From Pedobacter sp. KBS0701 (GTDB lineage: Bacteria > Bacteroidota > Bacteroidia > Sphingobacteriales > Sphingobacteriaceae): a DNA stretch of 64,000 nucleotides. Below the pieces are notes generated by a model. It was given only the letters and a program-made list of their open reading frames with translations, did no database searches and was not told the origin of the DNA. Shown one piece after another: positions 45,031 to 53,380 of this stretch (its first letter is position 1; each line of letters starts with the position of its first letter). Both the position numbers and the translations under genes were made by a program. The stretch spans positions 2,418,001 through 2,482,000 of the forward strand of contig NZ_CP042171.1 in the NCBI RefSeq assembly GCF_005938645.2, given 5' to 3'.

Positions 45031-45038
45031 CAAATTTA
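45031..45038 (-). promoter_or_regulatory. -7 box of bioB
   Basis: Reverse-strand TAAATTTG fits TAnnTTTG, 15 nt before the ATG at 45015. This supports the internal ATG over the TTG inside the promoter. Confidence 0.55.
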
Positions 45039-45124
45039 ATTATGTAGTCTTAGTTAAAATTAACAGGCGCTCAATTTAGTTTGCAAGCCTTAACTCTTGG
45101 TATGCTAAATCAAATAAGTCCTGA

Positions 45125-46474
45125 TTATAGTAAAAGTTTGCTGGCCAATCCTAAAATTAACAGGAAGCCAAAAACATCGGTAAAAGTAGTAATAATTATA
45201 GATGATGCAATGGCAGGATCAATACCTACACGTTTTAAAATAAGTGGAATACCTGCACCAGTGATGCCTGCAATGACCAGATTACCCGTCATAGCCAGGA
45301 AGATAACCAAACCGAGCATTGGGTTTCCGTCAAAAAAGAAGGCAAAAATAAATACAATTAAACCGTTAGCTGCTCCATTGATTAAGCCCACTGTAAATTC
45401 TTTCAACACAGTTCTATAAGCCTGCTTATCTGTTAAATCATATAGCGAAATACGCCTTACGGTTACTGCAAGCGCCTGTGTGGCAGCATTCCCACCCATC
45501 CCGGCAATTATGGTCATATAAGCTGCTAAGGAAGGGATTAATTTAATGGTGGGATCGAAATATCGGACTACTGATGATGCCAGGAAGGCCGTGCCCAGGT
45601 TGATGATTAACCATGGTAAACGCGATTTTACCGCCTCTACCCAGTTACCACTTAATTCCTCATCTTCTGATACCCCTGAAATTTTTAAGATATCTTCTGT
45701 ACTTTCCGCCTCCATTACATCAATCACATCATCGAAAGTTACCCTTCCCAATAATTTCTGATGCTCATCTATTACCGGAATACTGGTTAAATTATATTGA
45801 GAAATGAGGTTGGCTACTTCTTCCTGGTCGGTATCAGGATGAACATAAACGGCATCCTCTTTAACCAGTTCGGTTATTTTGGCATTGTGTTTTGCCTTAA
45901 TAATATCTTTTAACGAAACAATGCCTTTAAAAATTTCCTCGTCATCTACCACATAAATGGTATAAAACTCTTCCATTTCCTCACTTTGGCGGATGATCTC
46001 GTCAATTGCATCTTTTTTTGTCAGGTTGATATTTACACAGATCAGTTCTGTGTTCATCAAACCACCAGCGGTTTTTTCGTCGTAGGTTAAAAGGTTACGG
46101 ATTTCTGAAGCGTGATCTTCTGTAAGGTCTTCCAGAATTTCTTTCTGCTCGTGGTCTTCCAGTTGCGAAATAATATCTGTCGCATCATCATAGTCCAGCT
46201 CCTCAACAATTTCCGTACGTTTATCGGGGTGAAGCTCAAAAAGCAAATCCTCCGGGTGGGATTCTTCATCCATTTCCGAAATAATTTCGGAAGCGATCTC
46301 TGCCGGAAGAAGGTTTATAATATGCCGCTGTTCGGATTTATCCAAACGTTCGAACAAAATCGCGATTTCTGAAGCATGGTATTCCTCTAAAACTATTTTT
46401 AAAGTTTCATCACCAGCTAAAATTGCATTTTTAACCTTAAGTACGTCGCTTTTATCTATTTCGAATGACTGCAT
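45125..46474 (-). CDS. mgtE: MgtE-type magnesium transporter
   Basis: A 449-residue channel: an N-terminal superhelical domain (EILEDLTEDHASEIRNLL and repeated helices, about 1-130), two CBS domains (about 135-260; FYTIYVVDDEEIFKGIVSL and NLTSIPVIDEHQKLLGRVTF) and a C-terminal five-helix pore (PWLIINLGTAFLASSVV...GNAATQALAVTVRRI...GNLVIAGITGAGIPLIL). The N-domain and CBS domains sense cytosolic Mg2+ and close the pore. The gene lies 92 bp after a ParDE pair and 1 kb from corA, giving two unrelated Mg2+ uptake systems side by side. Confidence 0.93.
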   Translation of the reverse strand: MQSFEIDKSDVLKVKNAILAGDETLKIVLEEYHASEIAILFERLDKSEQRHIINLLPAEIASEIISEMDEESHPEDLLFELHPDKRTEIVEELDYDDATDIISQLEDHEQKEILEDLTEDHASEIRNLLTYDEKTAGGLMNTELICVNINLTKKDAIDEIIRQSEEMEEFYTIYVVDDEEIFKGIVSLKDIIKAKHNAKITELVKEDAVYVHPDTDQEEVANLISQYNLTSIPVIDEHQKLLGRVTFDDVIDVMEAESTEDILKISGVSEDEELSGNWVEAVKSRLPWLIINLGTAFLASSVVRYFDPTIKLIPSLAAYMTIIAGMGGNAATQALAVTVRRISLYDLTDKQAYRTVLKEFTVGLINGAANGLIVFIFAFFFDGNPMLGLVIFLAMTGNLVIAGITGAGIPLILKRVGIDPAIASSIIITTFTDVFGFLLILGLASKLLL

Positions 46475-46566
46475 CTATAACCTAACCAAAACGCCCTAAA
46501 GCTACAAATATTAAAAATTGATTTTTTACAATAATTGATTTTTAATGCTAACCATTTACAGTATAA

Positions 46567-46869
46567 TTAAAGTTCTGACATTTTAGCTCCTAAATCCATC
46601 TTAGTATGTAAAATCCTAGCTATTTCGATTTCTCCATTATCAATTATCTGATAGAAAATGATATGTTCACCAGCCCTGAATCCTAATACATTTTGGCCTG
46701 TCTCCTTATAATTTCTACTCATTTCAGGTTTCTTTGCAATCTGAATACAAAATCCAATCAGTAGCTTATAATATTTGTCTGCTTGATTTTCAGACCAAAC
46801 ATCATAAGTGTAATCCCAAATTTCACTTAAATCTTCAAGCGCTTTGTTACTAAGAGAGAACCTAGCCAT
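46567..46869 (-). CDS. ParE/RelE-superfamily toxin
   Basis: A 100-residue RelE/ParE fold protein: FSLSNKALEDLSEIWDYT opens it, followed by QADKYYKLLIGFCIQIAKKPEMSR and the strands VLGFRAGEHIIFYQIIDNGEIEIARILH. ParE toxins poison gyrase and RelE types cleave mRNA; the first seems more likely because the partner is ParD-like, but the sequence does not settle it. It overlaps the antitoxin gene by 8 bp, as usual for these pairs. Confidence 0.85.
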   Translation of the reverse strand: MARFSLSNKALEDLSEIWDYTYDVWSENQADKYYKLLIGFCIQIAKKPEMSRNYKETGQNVLGFRAGEHIIFYQIIDNGEIEIARILHTKMDLGAKMSEL

Positions 46870-47113
46870 TTTTCCTCTTTTTGGCTTTCAACATTTCAAG
46901 ATGTTTTTTCGGATCAAAATCCTTAACCATTCCACTATCAATTCCCACCTGAAGTGCTTCTCTTAAAATTTTGATCTTATTTTCTTCATCTTCCAATAAT
47001 CTTAACCCTGCCCGAATAACTTCACTTGCATTTTTAAATCTTCCTTCGGAAATTCTTTCATCAACAAAATTTTCAAAATGATCTCCTAAAGCCATAGATG
47101 TATTTCGTCCCAT
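46862..47113 (-). CDS. ParD-like antitoxin
   Basis: An 83-residue ribbon-helix-helix antitoxin: TSMALGDHFENFVDERISEGRFKNASEVIRAGLRLLED is the DNA-binding N-terminal part, and the charged C-terminal helix (KKHLEMLKAKKRKNG) would wrap the toxin. It is encoded first, overlapping the toxin gene by 8 bp. A palindrome lies 29-43 nt upstream of its start, the place expected for its own operator. Confidence 0.85.
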   Translation of the reverse strand: MGRNTSMALGDHFENFVDERISEGRFKNASEVIRAGLRLLEDEENKIKILREALQVGIDSGMVKDFDPKKHLEMLKAKKRKNG

Positions 47114-47141
47114 TGTTTTAATGTTAAAATATTACTAAAGT

Positions 47142-47156
47142 TACCAAAAAATGGTA
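47142..47156. promoter_or_regulatory. Putative ParD operator
   Basis: TACCA-N5-TGGTA is a perfect 15-bp palindrome. It touches a reverse-strand near-consensus -7 box (TAACTTTA, 47136-47143), so binding here could silence the toxin-antitoxin promoter. Confidence 0.5.
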
Positions 47157-47174
47157 CATTTTAAAAATAAAGTT

Positions 47175-48296
47175 TTATTTAAACCATCCTTTACGCCAAA
47201 AATAGATCACCTGTAAAACTGCAATCACCGCCATCACAACCCAGGTGTATAAATAACCGTGTTCTGCATACAATTCTGGCATGTTATCTTTCAGTATTTT
47301 TCCTGTTGCCGGATCTTCCCTGCTAAAATTCATCCCGTAAATCCCTGCAATAAAGGTTAATGGAATAAATATGGATGAAATAATGGTCAATACTTTCATA
47401 ATTTCGTTCATCCGGTTACTGATGATTGATAAATTCATATCAATATTGGCAGAGGCGATTTCCTTTAAAGATTCAATGAAATCAATGATCTGGATGCAAT
47501 GATCATAAGCATCCTTCATATAAGTTTTTGTCAGATCGGATATTAAAGGGCTATCCGTTCGGATAATATCGTTCAATTTATCTCTTTCCGGCCAGGTTAC
47601 TTTCCTGATGGTGATCAACGATCGTTTAATGGCCTGTGTATCGTACATGATTCTTTTGTCAGGATGATCATATAAGCGGTCTTCAATTGCATCTAATTCT
47701 TCGCCCCAAAAATTTAAAAGGCTAAAGTAATTATCTACAATTACATCCATAATGGCGTACATTAAATAACTGCTGCCACCAATGCGGATGTTGCCTTTCC
47801 CTATTTCTAAACGTTTCCTTACCGGTTCAAAACAATCTGCATAAGTTTCCTGGAAAGTAATTAGTGTACGTTCAGATAAAATAAAGGAAATCTGATCATT
47901 GCAGAGCACATTATCCTCGCCTAAATATAAATGCCTGCTTACTGAAAAAATATACTTATCATTATCATATTCATCCAGTTTAGGTCGCTGATAAGAACTG
48001 GTGATATCTTCAAGCACGAGCCTGCTAATGTCCAGTTTAGCATAGAGGGTTTCAAATATATTGGGATCAGCCAAACCTTTGATATCGAACCAGTAATAAA
48101 AATCTTTGTTCCCGATCAGTTTATCAATGTCATTTATGTTTTCCAATTCAGTTTTCTTATAACTCTTATCATTATAAGTATGCAATACAATGAGTGGTTT
48201 TAATGCATCTTCATCGATGGCGTACAAACCCGGACTGGTGCCAGGCGCTGGAACTTTATAGTGTTTATGACGGTTACGTGGCTTGTTTTTTCCCAT
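47175..48296 (-). CDS. corA: CorA-family magnesium/cobalt transporter
   Basis: A 373-residue channel with a large cytosolic funnel domain and two C-terminal membrane helices (IISSIFIPLTFIAGIYGMNF and YTWVVMAVIAVLQVIYFW). The selectivity motif YGMNF is intact at the end of the first helix. It starts 3 bp after the WbqC gene on the same strand, so they are likely cotranscribed. A TATATTTG sequence, 6 nt before the ATG, lies inside the end of the WbqC gene and may be a promoter or chance. Confidence 0.93.
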   Translation of the reverse strand: MGKNKPRNRHKHYKVPAPGTSPGLYAIDEDALKPLIVLHTYNDKSYKKTELENINDIDKLIGNKDFYYWFDIKGLADPNIFETLYAKLDISRLVLEDITSSYQRPKLDEYDNDKYIFSVSRHLYLGEDNVLCNDQISFILSERTLITFQETYADCFEPVRKRLEIGKGNIRIGGSSYLMYAIMDVIVDNYFSLLNFWGEELDAIEDRLYDHPDKRIMYDTQAIKRSLITIRKVTWPERDKLNDIIRTDSPLISDLTKTYMKDAYDHCIQIIDFIESLKEIASANIDMNLSIISNRMNEIMKVLTIISSIFIPLTFIAGIYGMNFSREDPATGKILKDNMPELYAEHGYLYTWVVMAVIAVLQVIYFWRKGWFK

Positions 48297-48299
48297 ACG

Positions 48300-48911
48300 T
48301 TACAAATATAGCCGGGCTTGAGGCCCCTGGTTAAATAACAGATCAACAATACTTAAGTTGGGTAAAAATTGATGTTTATCTTCAAAAACCTGATAATAGG
48401 ACTTATTGTTTACAATATCTTCCTGTTTTTTAGGATTCATAGCCGAACGGAAATCCAATTCTGGCTTGATGTCATCAAAATACTCGCCCGTTACCTCAAA
48501 GCTTTTATTCAATTTTAGCTTTTTGTTCAGCCACTCTAAAAGTTCGAAGTTATAATCGAACAGAAATTCAAATTTGTTGGTATAAAAACGCGATAGTTCA
48601 TCTTCATAAAATTCAAAATAAGCAGAACTCCGGTAACAGCTTTCTAAACTCAACCAATGCAAACGTTGCCAGTTAAAATCGTAACTGATTCGTACATCCT
48701 TCATTTTCGTATGTGTTTTAGCACCTTTAACCACCGGAACGGTAATATCAAGTTTGCCATTTGGCGAATAAATACTCGCTCTGTTACGGTAAGTCTGCTT
48801 GGCTAAATGTTCGTGTTTTTCAATTAAAAAATCCTCTCCCAGCTTTTGCAATAAACTAAAATAACCTACTGGCGGAAGATAAAATAATGGAAGTATAGCT
48901 GTATTCTGCAT
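48300..48911 (-). CDS. WbqC-like family protein
   Basis: A 203-residue protein of the WbqC family. Typical segments are FYLPPVGYFSLLQ near the start, KQTYRNRASIYSPNGKLDITVPV and the ending LSIVDLLFNQGP. The family is often found in polysaccharide or cell-surface clusters and its biochemical role is unknown. It is the first gene before corA (3-bp gap) and lies back to back with the LpxL-like/GT2 pair, which fits a surface-polymer context. Confidence 0.85.
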   Translation of the reverse strand: MQNTAILPLFYLPPVGYFSLLQKLGEDFLIEKHEHLAKQTYRNRASIYSPNGKLDITVPVVKGAKTHTKMKDVRISYDFNWQRLHWLSLESCYRSSAYFEFYEDELSRFYTNKFEFLFDYNFELLEWLNKKLKLNKSFEVTGEYFDDIKPELDFRSAMNPKKQEDIVNNKSYYQVFEDKHQFLPNLSIVDLLFNQGPQARLYL

Positions 48912-48920
48912 TTGAAAATT

Positions 48921-48928
48921 TATGTTTG
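48921..48928 (+). promoter_or_regulatory. -7 box of the LpxL-like gene
   Basis: TATGTTTG fits TAnnTTTG, 22 nt before the ATG, in the 39-bp gap to the divergent WbqC gene. Confidence 0.45.
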
Positions 48929-48950
48929 TAGCTGAAACGTTTTAAAAATA

Positions 48951-49823
48951 ATGATTAAAAGAGGGATTGCGCATGTTGGCGTATTTTTTTTATACCTGTT
49001 ATCGCTGCTCCCCATGCCTTTGCTGTTTTTTTTTGCAAGATTACTATATTATCTGCTTTATTACGTAATTGGCTATCGAAAAAAAGTTGTCAGACAGAAC
49101 TTAACCCAGTCTTTTCCCGAAAAATCTGAGGCTGAAATAAAGACCATAGAGAAAAAATTCTTCCTGTATCTGGCAGAACTTATCTTTGAAATCATCAAAA
49201 TGACCAGTATTTCGAAAACTGAAACCTTAAAAAGAGTAAAGTTTACGGGGCTGGAACAATTGGAGGATCATTTTAAAAGAGGTGAAAGTGTACTGGCCTG
49301 TACGGGCCATTATGGCAATTGGGAATTAGGCACTTTAGCACTTGGCTTGAGTATATCTGCTAAAACCATGGTTATTTTTAAACCCATCAAAAATAAAATT
49401 TTCGAAACCTGGTTTGATTGTATGCGGACCAAGTATGGAAACATTTTCATTGCTATGCGGCAAACGCTACGTGGCATGGCCGCTTATAAAAATGAGCCTA
49501 CACTTTTGTGTTTTGCAAGCGATCAATCTCCAACCAGGGAAGAAACCAAATATTTCACAGATTTTTTAAATCAGCCCACTGCTGCACTTCTAGGTGTAGA
49601 AAAAATTGCAAAATCGACCAAAAGACCGATATATTACTTTAAGGTAAGTGTGGTTAAAAAAGGTTATTACCATGTAGAAGTATTGCCCATGTGCCTCGAA
49701 CCAGCTAAAACGGAAGAATTTGAGATCACGGACATACACTTTAAATTTTTAGAAAACATTATAAAAGAACAGCCTCAATACTGGCTCTGGAGCCATAAGC
49801 GCTGGAAATTTAAACCCGAATAA
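48951..49823 (+). CDS. LpxL/HtrB-like lipid A acyltransferase family protein
   Basis: A 290-residue inner-membrane acyltransferase: an N-terminal hydrophobic anchor (VGVFFLYLLSLLPMPLLFFF), then VIGYRKKVVRQNLTQSFPEKS, the catalytic HxxxxE as GHYGNWELG, and CFASDQSPTREE. The C-terminal YWLWSHKRWK is a family ending. Members add a secondary acyl chain to lipid A or act on similar lipids. The gene is 5 bp upstream of a GT2 gene on the same strand, so they are probably cotranscribed; the lipid target is inferred. Confidence 0.85.
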   Translation: MIKRGIAHVGVFFLYLLSLLPMPLLFFFARLLYYLLYYVIGYRKKVVRQNLTQSFPEKSEAEIKTIEKKFFLYLAELIFEIIKMTSISKTETLKRVKFTGLEQLEDHFKRGESVLACTGHYGNWELGTLALGLSISAKTMVIFKPIKNKIFETWFDCMRTKYGNIFIAMRQTLRGMAAYKNEPTLLCFASDQSPTREETKYFTDFLNQPTAALLGVEKIAKSTKRPIYYFKVSVVKKGYYHVEVLPMCLEPAKTEEFEITDIHFKFLENIIKEQPQYWLWSHKRWKFKPE

Positions 49824-49828
49824 AAAGA

Positions 49829-50842
49829 ATGAACCCATCAGTAGCCGTTGTAATTTTAAACTGGAATGGAAAAGCGTATTTAGAGCAGTTTTTACCGGGG
49901 ATTTTGCTTTCCGAATATGATAACTTACAAATTGTTGTGGGCGATAACGGCTCAACGGATGATTCAGTTTCATTTTTACAAGAAAACTTCCCAACTGTTA
50001 AAATTATTCAAAACGATCAGAACTATGGATTTGCAGGGGGCTACAATAAAGTTTTAGAACGTGTAGAAGCCGATTATTTTATTTTACTCAATTCGGACGT
50101 AGAAGTTGTTCCAAACTGGATCAAACCTATCATCAGCCTGATGGAAAGTGATGCACAGATTGCAGTAGCACAGCCCAAAATTAAATGGCAACTAAACAAA
50201 AACCAGTTCGAATACGCAGGCGCTGCCGGAGGTTATCTGGATATTTATGCCTTTCCTTTCTGCCGCGGCAGGCTATTTAATGTATATGAGTTTGATAACG
50301 GTCAATATAATGAACAAAAAGAGATTTTTTGGGCCAGTGGAGCAGCCTTTTTTATAAAAAGCAAATGCTGGAAAGAAGCCGGAGGCTTAGATGCCGATCT
50401 TTTCGCCCACATGGAAGAAATAGACCTCTGCTGGCGCTTAAAAAACCTGAGCTACAAAATTATGTATTGTCCGGATGCTGAAGTGTACCATGTTGGTGGC
50501 GGAACACTACAAACTGAAAACCCTTTTAAAACTTACCTCAATTTCAGGAACAACCTGATCATTATGCAAAAAAACCTGCCTGCTGGTGATGCTATTTTCA
50601 GGATTACAATCCGCATGTTTATTGATTTTATTGCCTGGTGGCACTTCTTACTTACCGGAAAACCAAAATTCACCATGGCTGTAACTAAAGGACACTGGCA
50701 TTTCCTAAAATCTTTATCGAAAACCAATAAGAAACGTAAAGCTGTTCAAAAAGATTATATTAAACACACCGGGGTATATAATAATAGCATTGTTTGGGCA
50801 TTTTTCATCAAGAAAATTAGATATTTTTCGAACTTAAAATAG
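49829..50842 (+). CDS. Family 2 glycosyltransferase
   Basis: A 337-residue GT-A enzyme. VAVVILNWNGKAYLEQFLPG, the metal-binding region IVVGDNGSTDDS, LLNSDVEV (DxD-like) and EEIDLCWRLKNLSYKI (catalytic ED) match the rhamnosyl/galactosyl GT2 subgroup. A hydrophobic C-terminal stretch (FIAWWHFLLTGKPK) may attach it to the membrane. It follows the acyltransferase by 5 bp. A hairpin overlaps its stop codon. The donor and acceptor are unknown. Confidence 0.9.
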   Translation: MNPSVAVVILNWNGKAYLEQFLPGILLSEYDNLQIVVGDNGSTDDSVSFLQENFPTVKIIQNDQNYGFAGGYNKVLERVEADYFILLNSDVEVVPNWIKPIISLMESDAQIAVAQPKIKWQLNKNQFEYAGAAGGYLDIYAFPFCRGRLFNVYEFDNGQYNEQKEIFWASGAAFFIKSKCWKEAGGLDADLFAHMEEIDLCWRLKNLSYKIMYCPDAEVYHVGGGTLQTENPFKTYLNFRNNLIIMQKNLPAGDAIFRITIRMFIDFIAWWHFLLTGKPKFTMAVTKGHWHFLKSLSKTNKKRKAVQKDYIKHTGVYNNSIVWAFFIKKIRYFSNLK

Positions 50843-50869
50843 ATACAGCCTCATCATGAGGCTGTATCT
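50841..50869 (+). terminator. Perfect hairpin over the GT2 stop codon
   Basis: AGATACAGCCTCA and TGAGGCTGTATCT form a perfect 13-bp stem with a 3-nt loop. No T-run follows, so it may work as a Rho-type or RNA-stabilising structure rather than a classical terminator. Confidence 0.6.
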
Positions 50870-50876
50870 CAATTTG

Positions 50877-51060
50877 AATTTGTCACATTGAGCTTAGCCT
50901 GTGCTGAGCTTAACGAAGTATCGAAACGCCTTGTAAGACATTTGAAACAGGTCCTTCGACAAGCTCAGGATGACAATATTTATAAGACAGCCTGCGGAAA
51001 AATTAGGATCCTTTTAAAAGATTCCTCGACTACGTTATACACTGCTCGAAATCTGGTCCC
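50877..51060. repeat. Dispersed intergenic repeat fragments
   Basis: Two linked pieces of a Pedobacter-type repeat are visible: gagcttagcctgtgctgagc with aacgaagtatcgaaac, and gtccttcgacaagctcagga. They lie between GT2 and the 3' end of the split TlpA-like gene. No gene is supported here. Confidence 0.6.
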
Positions 51061-51069
51061 TAGGGCAAA

Positions 51070-51235
51070 CTACTTCAAAGATTCGTTGATTGATTTTTCT
51101 ACCCAGTATACGGTATTGGAGGCCAAACCCAATGTACTAAAGGCGATATAACCTTTTTTATCAACCACAACATGGGTTGGATAACCTTTAACGCCATATT
51201 TATTGGCTATATACCTCCCACCATCTACAATGTTA
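51070..51235 (-). pseudogene. Detached 3' end of the TlpA-like gene, cut off by the IS
   Basis: The reverse strand reads in one frame YNIVDGGRYIANKYGVKGYP, then the THVVVDKKG strand, and ends ESLK before a TAG at 51070. This supplies the missing C-terminal 54 residues of the TlpA-like protein at 52346-52903, including the cis-proline loop (GYPTHVVVD). The fragment has no start of its own and is not expressed as a protein. Confidence 0.88.
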
Positions 51236-52350
51236 TATAAAGTCTAATATATTTTTACAAATAAATAAATAAAATGTAACTTGCTCACATGAGCAAGAAC
51301 GCATTGACAATAAAGAACTACACTTCAGAAGAACTTAGGTCCTTGTTGCGGAAAGACGAAAAGTTCCAGCAAGCTGTAAGGTTATATGCCTGTTACCAAA
51401 TCTCTCTGGGTAAGCGCCCCCAAGAATTAGAATCAATTTATGAGACCTCATTCAAATCAATCTGCAACTGGGTAAACCGGTTGAATGAGGGCGGTGTTGA
51501 AGCCTTAATCGATAAAGTTAAACCTGGAAGAAACAACCGCCTTGGTACCGATGAATTGCAGTCTATAAAATCTGTATTATTGAATAAGCATCCTGATGAT
51601 TACGGTTATAATAGTGCCACCTGGACCGGGCCTTTACTGATCGAGTTCATTAAGAAAGAATATCATGTCGAGTATAAAAAAGCGCATATCTATAACATAT
51701 TAAGAAAGTTGGGTTTAACGTTTCAAAAAGGGAAAGGCATTTACCCCGAAGCAGAAGACAGAGCTGAAAAGGTGGAGGCTTTAAAAAAAACTCCGGGAGT
51801 CAAGGGAAGCTGAGGCTGTAATTGTTTTTCAGGATGAGGCGAGTTTGTCAAATACCGCTACCGTATCTTACATGTGGGCAGAAAAAGGCAAACAGCCAAG
51901 GATCAATCAAAAGCAGCGGAAAAGAGAGAGAAAGACCTTGTTTGGTTGTATAGAGCCGGAAACGGGAATTGTGGTGACAAGCAAAGCTGACAGAGGCAAC
52001 ACAATCAGTTTTTTCAGTTTCCTGTTGCTGGTCGTAAAAACATATCATGAGCGGAAAGTTGTTATGGTCTTGGATAATGTACCTTATCATCATGCCAAAA
52101 GACTCAAACCTATACTGGAGCGCTATAAACACCGAATAGAACTCGTTTATCTTCCACCATATTCTCCCGATTTAAATCCGATTGAAAGAGTTTGGTGGTA
52201 CATGAGAAAAAAGATCACACATAACCGATATGTACAGAATCTGCAAGACCGAATTACTAACTTCGACTTGTTTATCTGTCAATTTAAAGTCGAAAATGAA
52301 ATTGGAAAGAACATTGCAAAGTTAATTGTAAATATTTAATGTACTTTATA
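51236..52350 (+). mobile_element. IS630-type insertion sequence (1115 bp)
   Basis: Ends are TATAAAGT inverted repeats: TATAAAGTCTAATATATTTT at the left end, and the complement of TATAAAGTACATTAAATATT at the right. A TA direct duplication flanks the element (51234-51235 and 52351-52352). Removing the IS and one TA restores the open frame of the split gene exactly. TA target duplication and the encoded DDE transposase put it in the IS630/Tc1 group. Confidence 0.9.
51289..52339 (+). CDS. IS630-family DDE transposase, split by a +1 frame change
   Basis: Two overlapping frames make one protein. The first (51289-51813) has an HTH-type DNA-binding half (LGKRPQELESIYETSFKSI; SATWTGPLLIEFIKKEYHVEY). 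The second (in frame from 51785; its catalytic part runs to 52339) has the DDE triad: FQDEAS (first Asp), VLDNVPYHH (second Asp) and PDLNPIERVWW (Glu). The switch is at a run of eight A's (51783-51790), where reading seven would join the frames as KKLRESREAEAVIVFQDE. This could be programmed slippage, known in IS630 elements, or an inactivating extra A. Confidence 0.85.
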
Positions 52351-52903
52351 TATAATCAAAGGTTGTCGATTTAAGAAAACTTTTCAGATCATATTTTTCA
52401 TCCAAAGCAATGGCCAGAAAAACCACATCTTTATTGTCTTTATATTTAGCTACCAGTTCATTTAACTGTGGAATTTCGCTTTTACATGGAGGACAATTTA
52501 TAAACCAGAAATTAAGTACGAAAATTTTTCCAGTACTATCTCTTAAATCGTATTTATTACCATTCATATCGGTAATTCTTAAGCCATTAAACAGTTCGCC
52601 TTCCCTAAAAGAATCGCTAGCTCTTGGTTTTGGAATCTTATCCATATAAGCAGATTTCTGATCAGCCGATAACTCATAAATCAAATATTCAGGCTGACCG
52701 CTCTCGGTAACAGTCTTCCGGTTTTTAATGCCATACTTCCCCGTTTGCATCAATTTTTTCCAGGCATTAAACGGATACACCAGACCGTCTTCTCCCCTTA
52801 CAACCGATTGTTCGTTCAATACATTTTTCTTGATGGAATTTTCTTGCGCATAACCAAAAAGAGCAGTAAATAAAAGAGCTATAAAGATTAGATTTTTGAA
52901 CAT
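52346..52903 (-). CDS. TlpA-like thioredoxin, truncated by the IS
   Basis: The 5' part of a secreted thioredoxin-fold protein: signal peptide (LIFIALLFTALFGYAQ), a variable N-terminal region, then FVLNFWFINCPPCKSEIPQLNEL with the CPPC redox motif. The reading frame runs off the gene into the IS end and stops after DYI. The intact gene would give about 238 residues, the rest lying at 51070-51235. The surviving part lacks the cis-proline loop and last strands, so it is probably not a folded enzyme. It starts 11 bp after aroQ on the same strand. Confidence 0.88.
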   Translation of the reverse strand: MFKNLIFIALLFTALFGYAQENSIKKNVLNEQSVVRGEDGLVYPFNAWKKLMQTGKYGIKNRKTVTESGQPEYLIYELSADQKSAYMDKIPKPRASDSFREGELFNGLRITDMNGNKYDLRDSTGKIFVLNFWFINCPPCKSEIPQLNELVAKYKDNKDVVFLAIALDEKYDLKSFLKSTTFDYI

Positions 52904-52914
52904 TTTAAGATAAT

Positions 52915-53331
52915 TTAAACCAATAAACTTTCGATTGCCAGGCGGTAACCCTTCATTCCAAACCCGGTTAAAACACCCTGACAGTTTTTTCCGGTCAACG
53001 AAACATGGCGGTATTCTTCACGGGCATATATATTCGAAATATGCACTTCAACAACAGGCGTTTTAATGGCAGCAATAGCATCTGCAATGGCCACTGAAGT
53101 ATGTGTATAACCGCCAGCATTAAGCACTACCCCATCATAACTGAAACCCACTTCATGTAATTTATTAATAATTTCGCCCTCAACATTACTCTGATAATAT
53201 TCGATTTCGATTGTTGGGTAAGCCGTTTTTAATTCTTTGATATAGTCTTCAATACTGGTGCTCCCGTAAATAGATGGTTCGCGGACGCCTAACAAGTTTA
53301 AATTTGGGCCGTTAATAATTTGTATTTTCAT
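52915..53331 (-). CDS. aroQ: Type II 3-dehydroquinate dehydratase
   Basis: A 138-residue enzyme of the shikimate pathway, dehydrating 3-dehydroquinate. Motifs IINGPNLNLLGVREPSIYG, YQSNVEGEIIN, VLNAGGYTHTSVAIADA and EVHISNIYAREEYRH carry the catalytic Tyr, Asn and His. The frame is open for 39 more codons upstream, but MKIQIINGPN at 53331 is the typical start and the rest overlaps the divergent xerD region. It heads a two-gene unit with the IS-split TlpA-like gene. Confidence 0.96.
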   Translation of the reverse strand: MKIQIINGPNLNLLGVREPSIYGSTSIEDYIKELKTAYPTIEIEYYQSNVEGEIINKLHEVGFSYDGVVLNAGGYTHTSVAIADAIAAIKTPVVEVHISNIYAREEYRHVSLTGKNCQGVLTGFGMKGYRLAIESLLV

Positions 53332-53380
53332 AATATAATGTTGTAACGTTGCAATGTTATAAAAAATCTCAAATAAAAGC

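Noticed and set aside
45016..45033. TTG start of bioB with six extra residues
   Set aside because: ATG at 45015 fits the family start, and the TTG lies in the promoter box.
50888..51151. 87-residue frame after GT2
   Set aside because: Composed of dispersed repeat pieces and crosses the 3' end of the split gene on the other strand.
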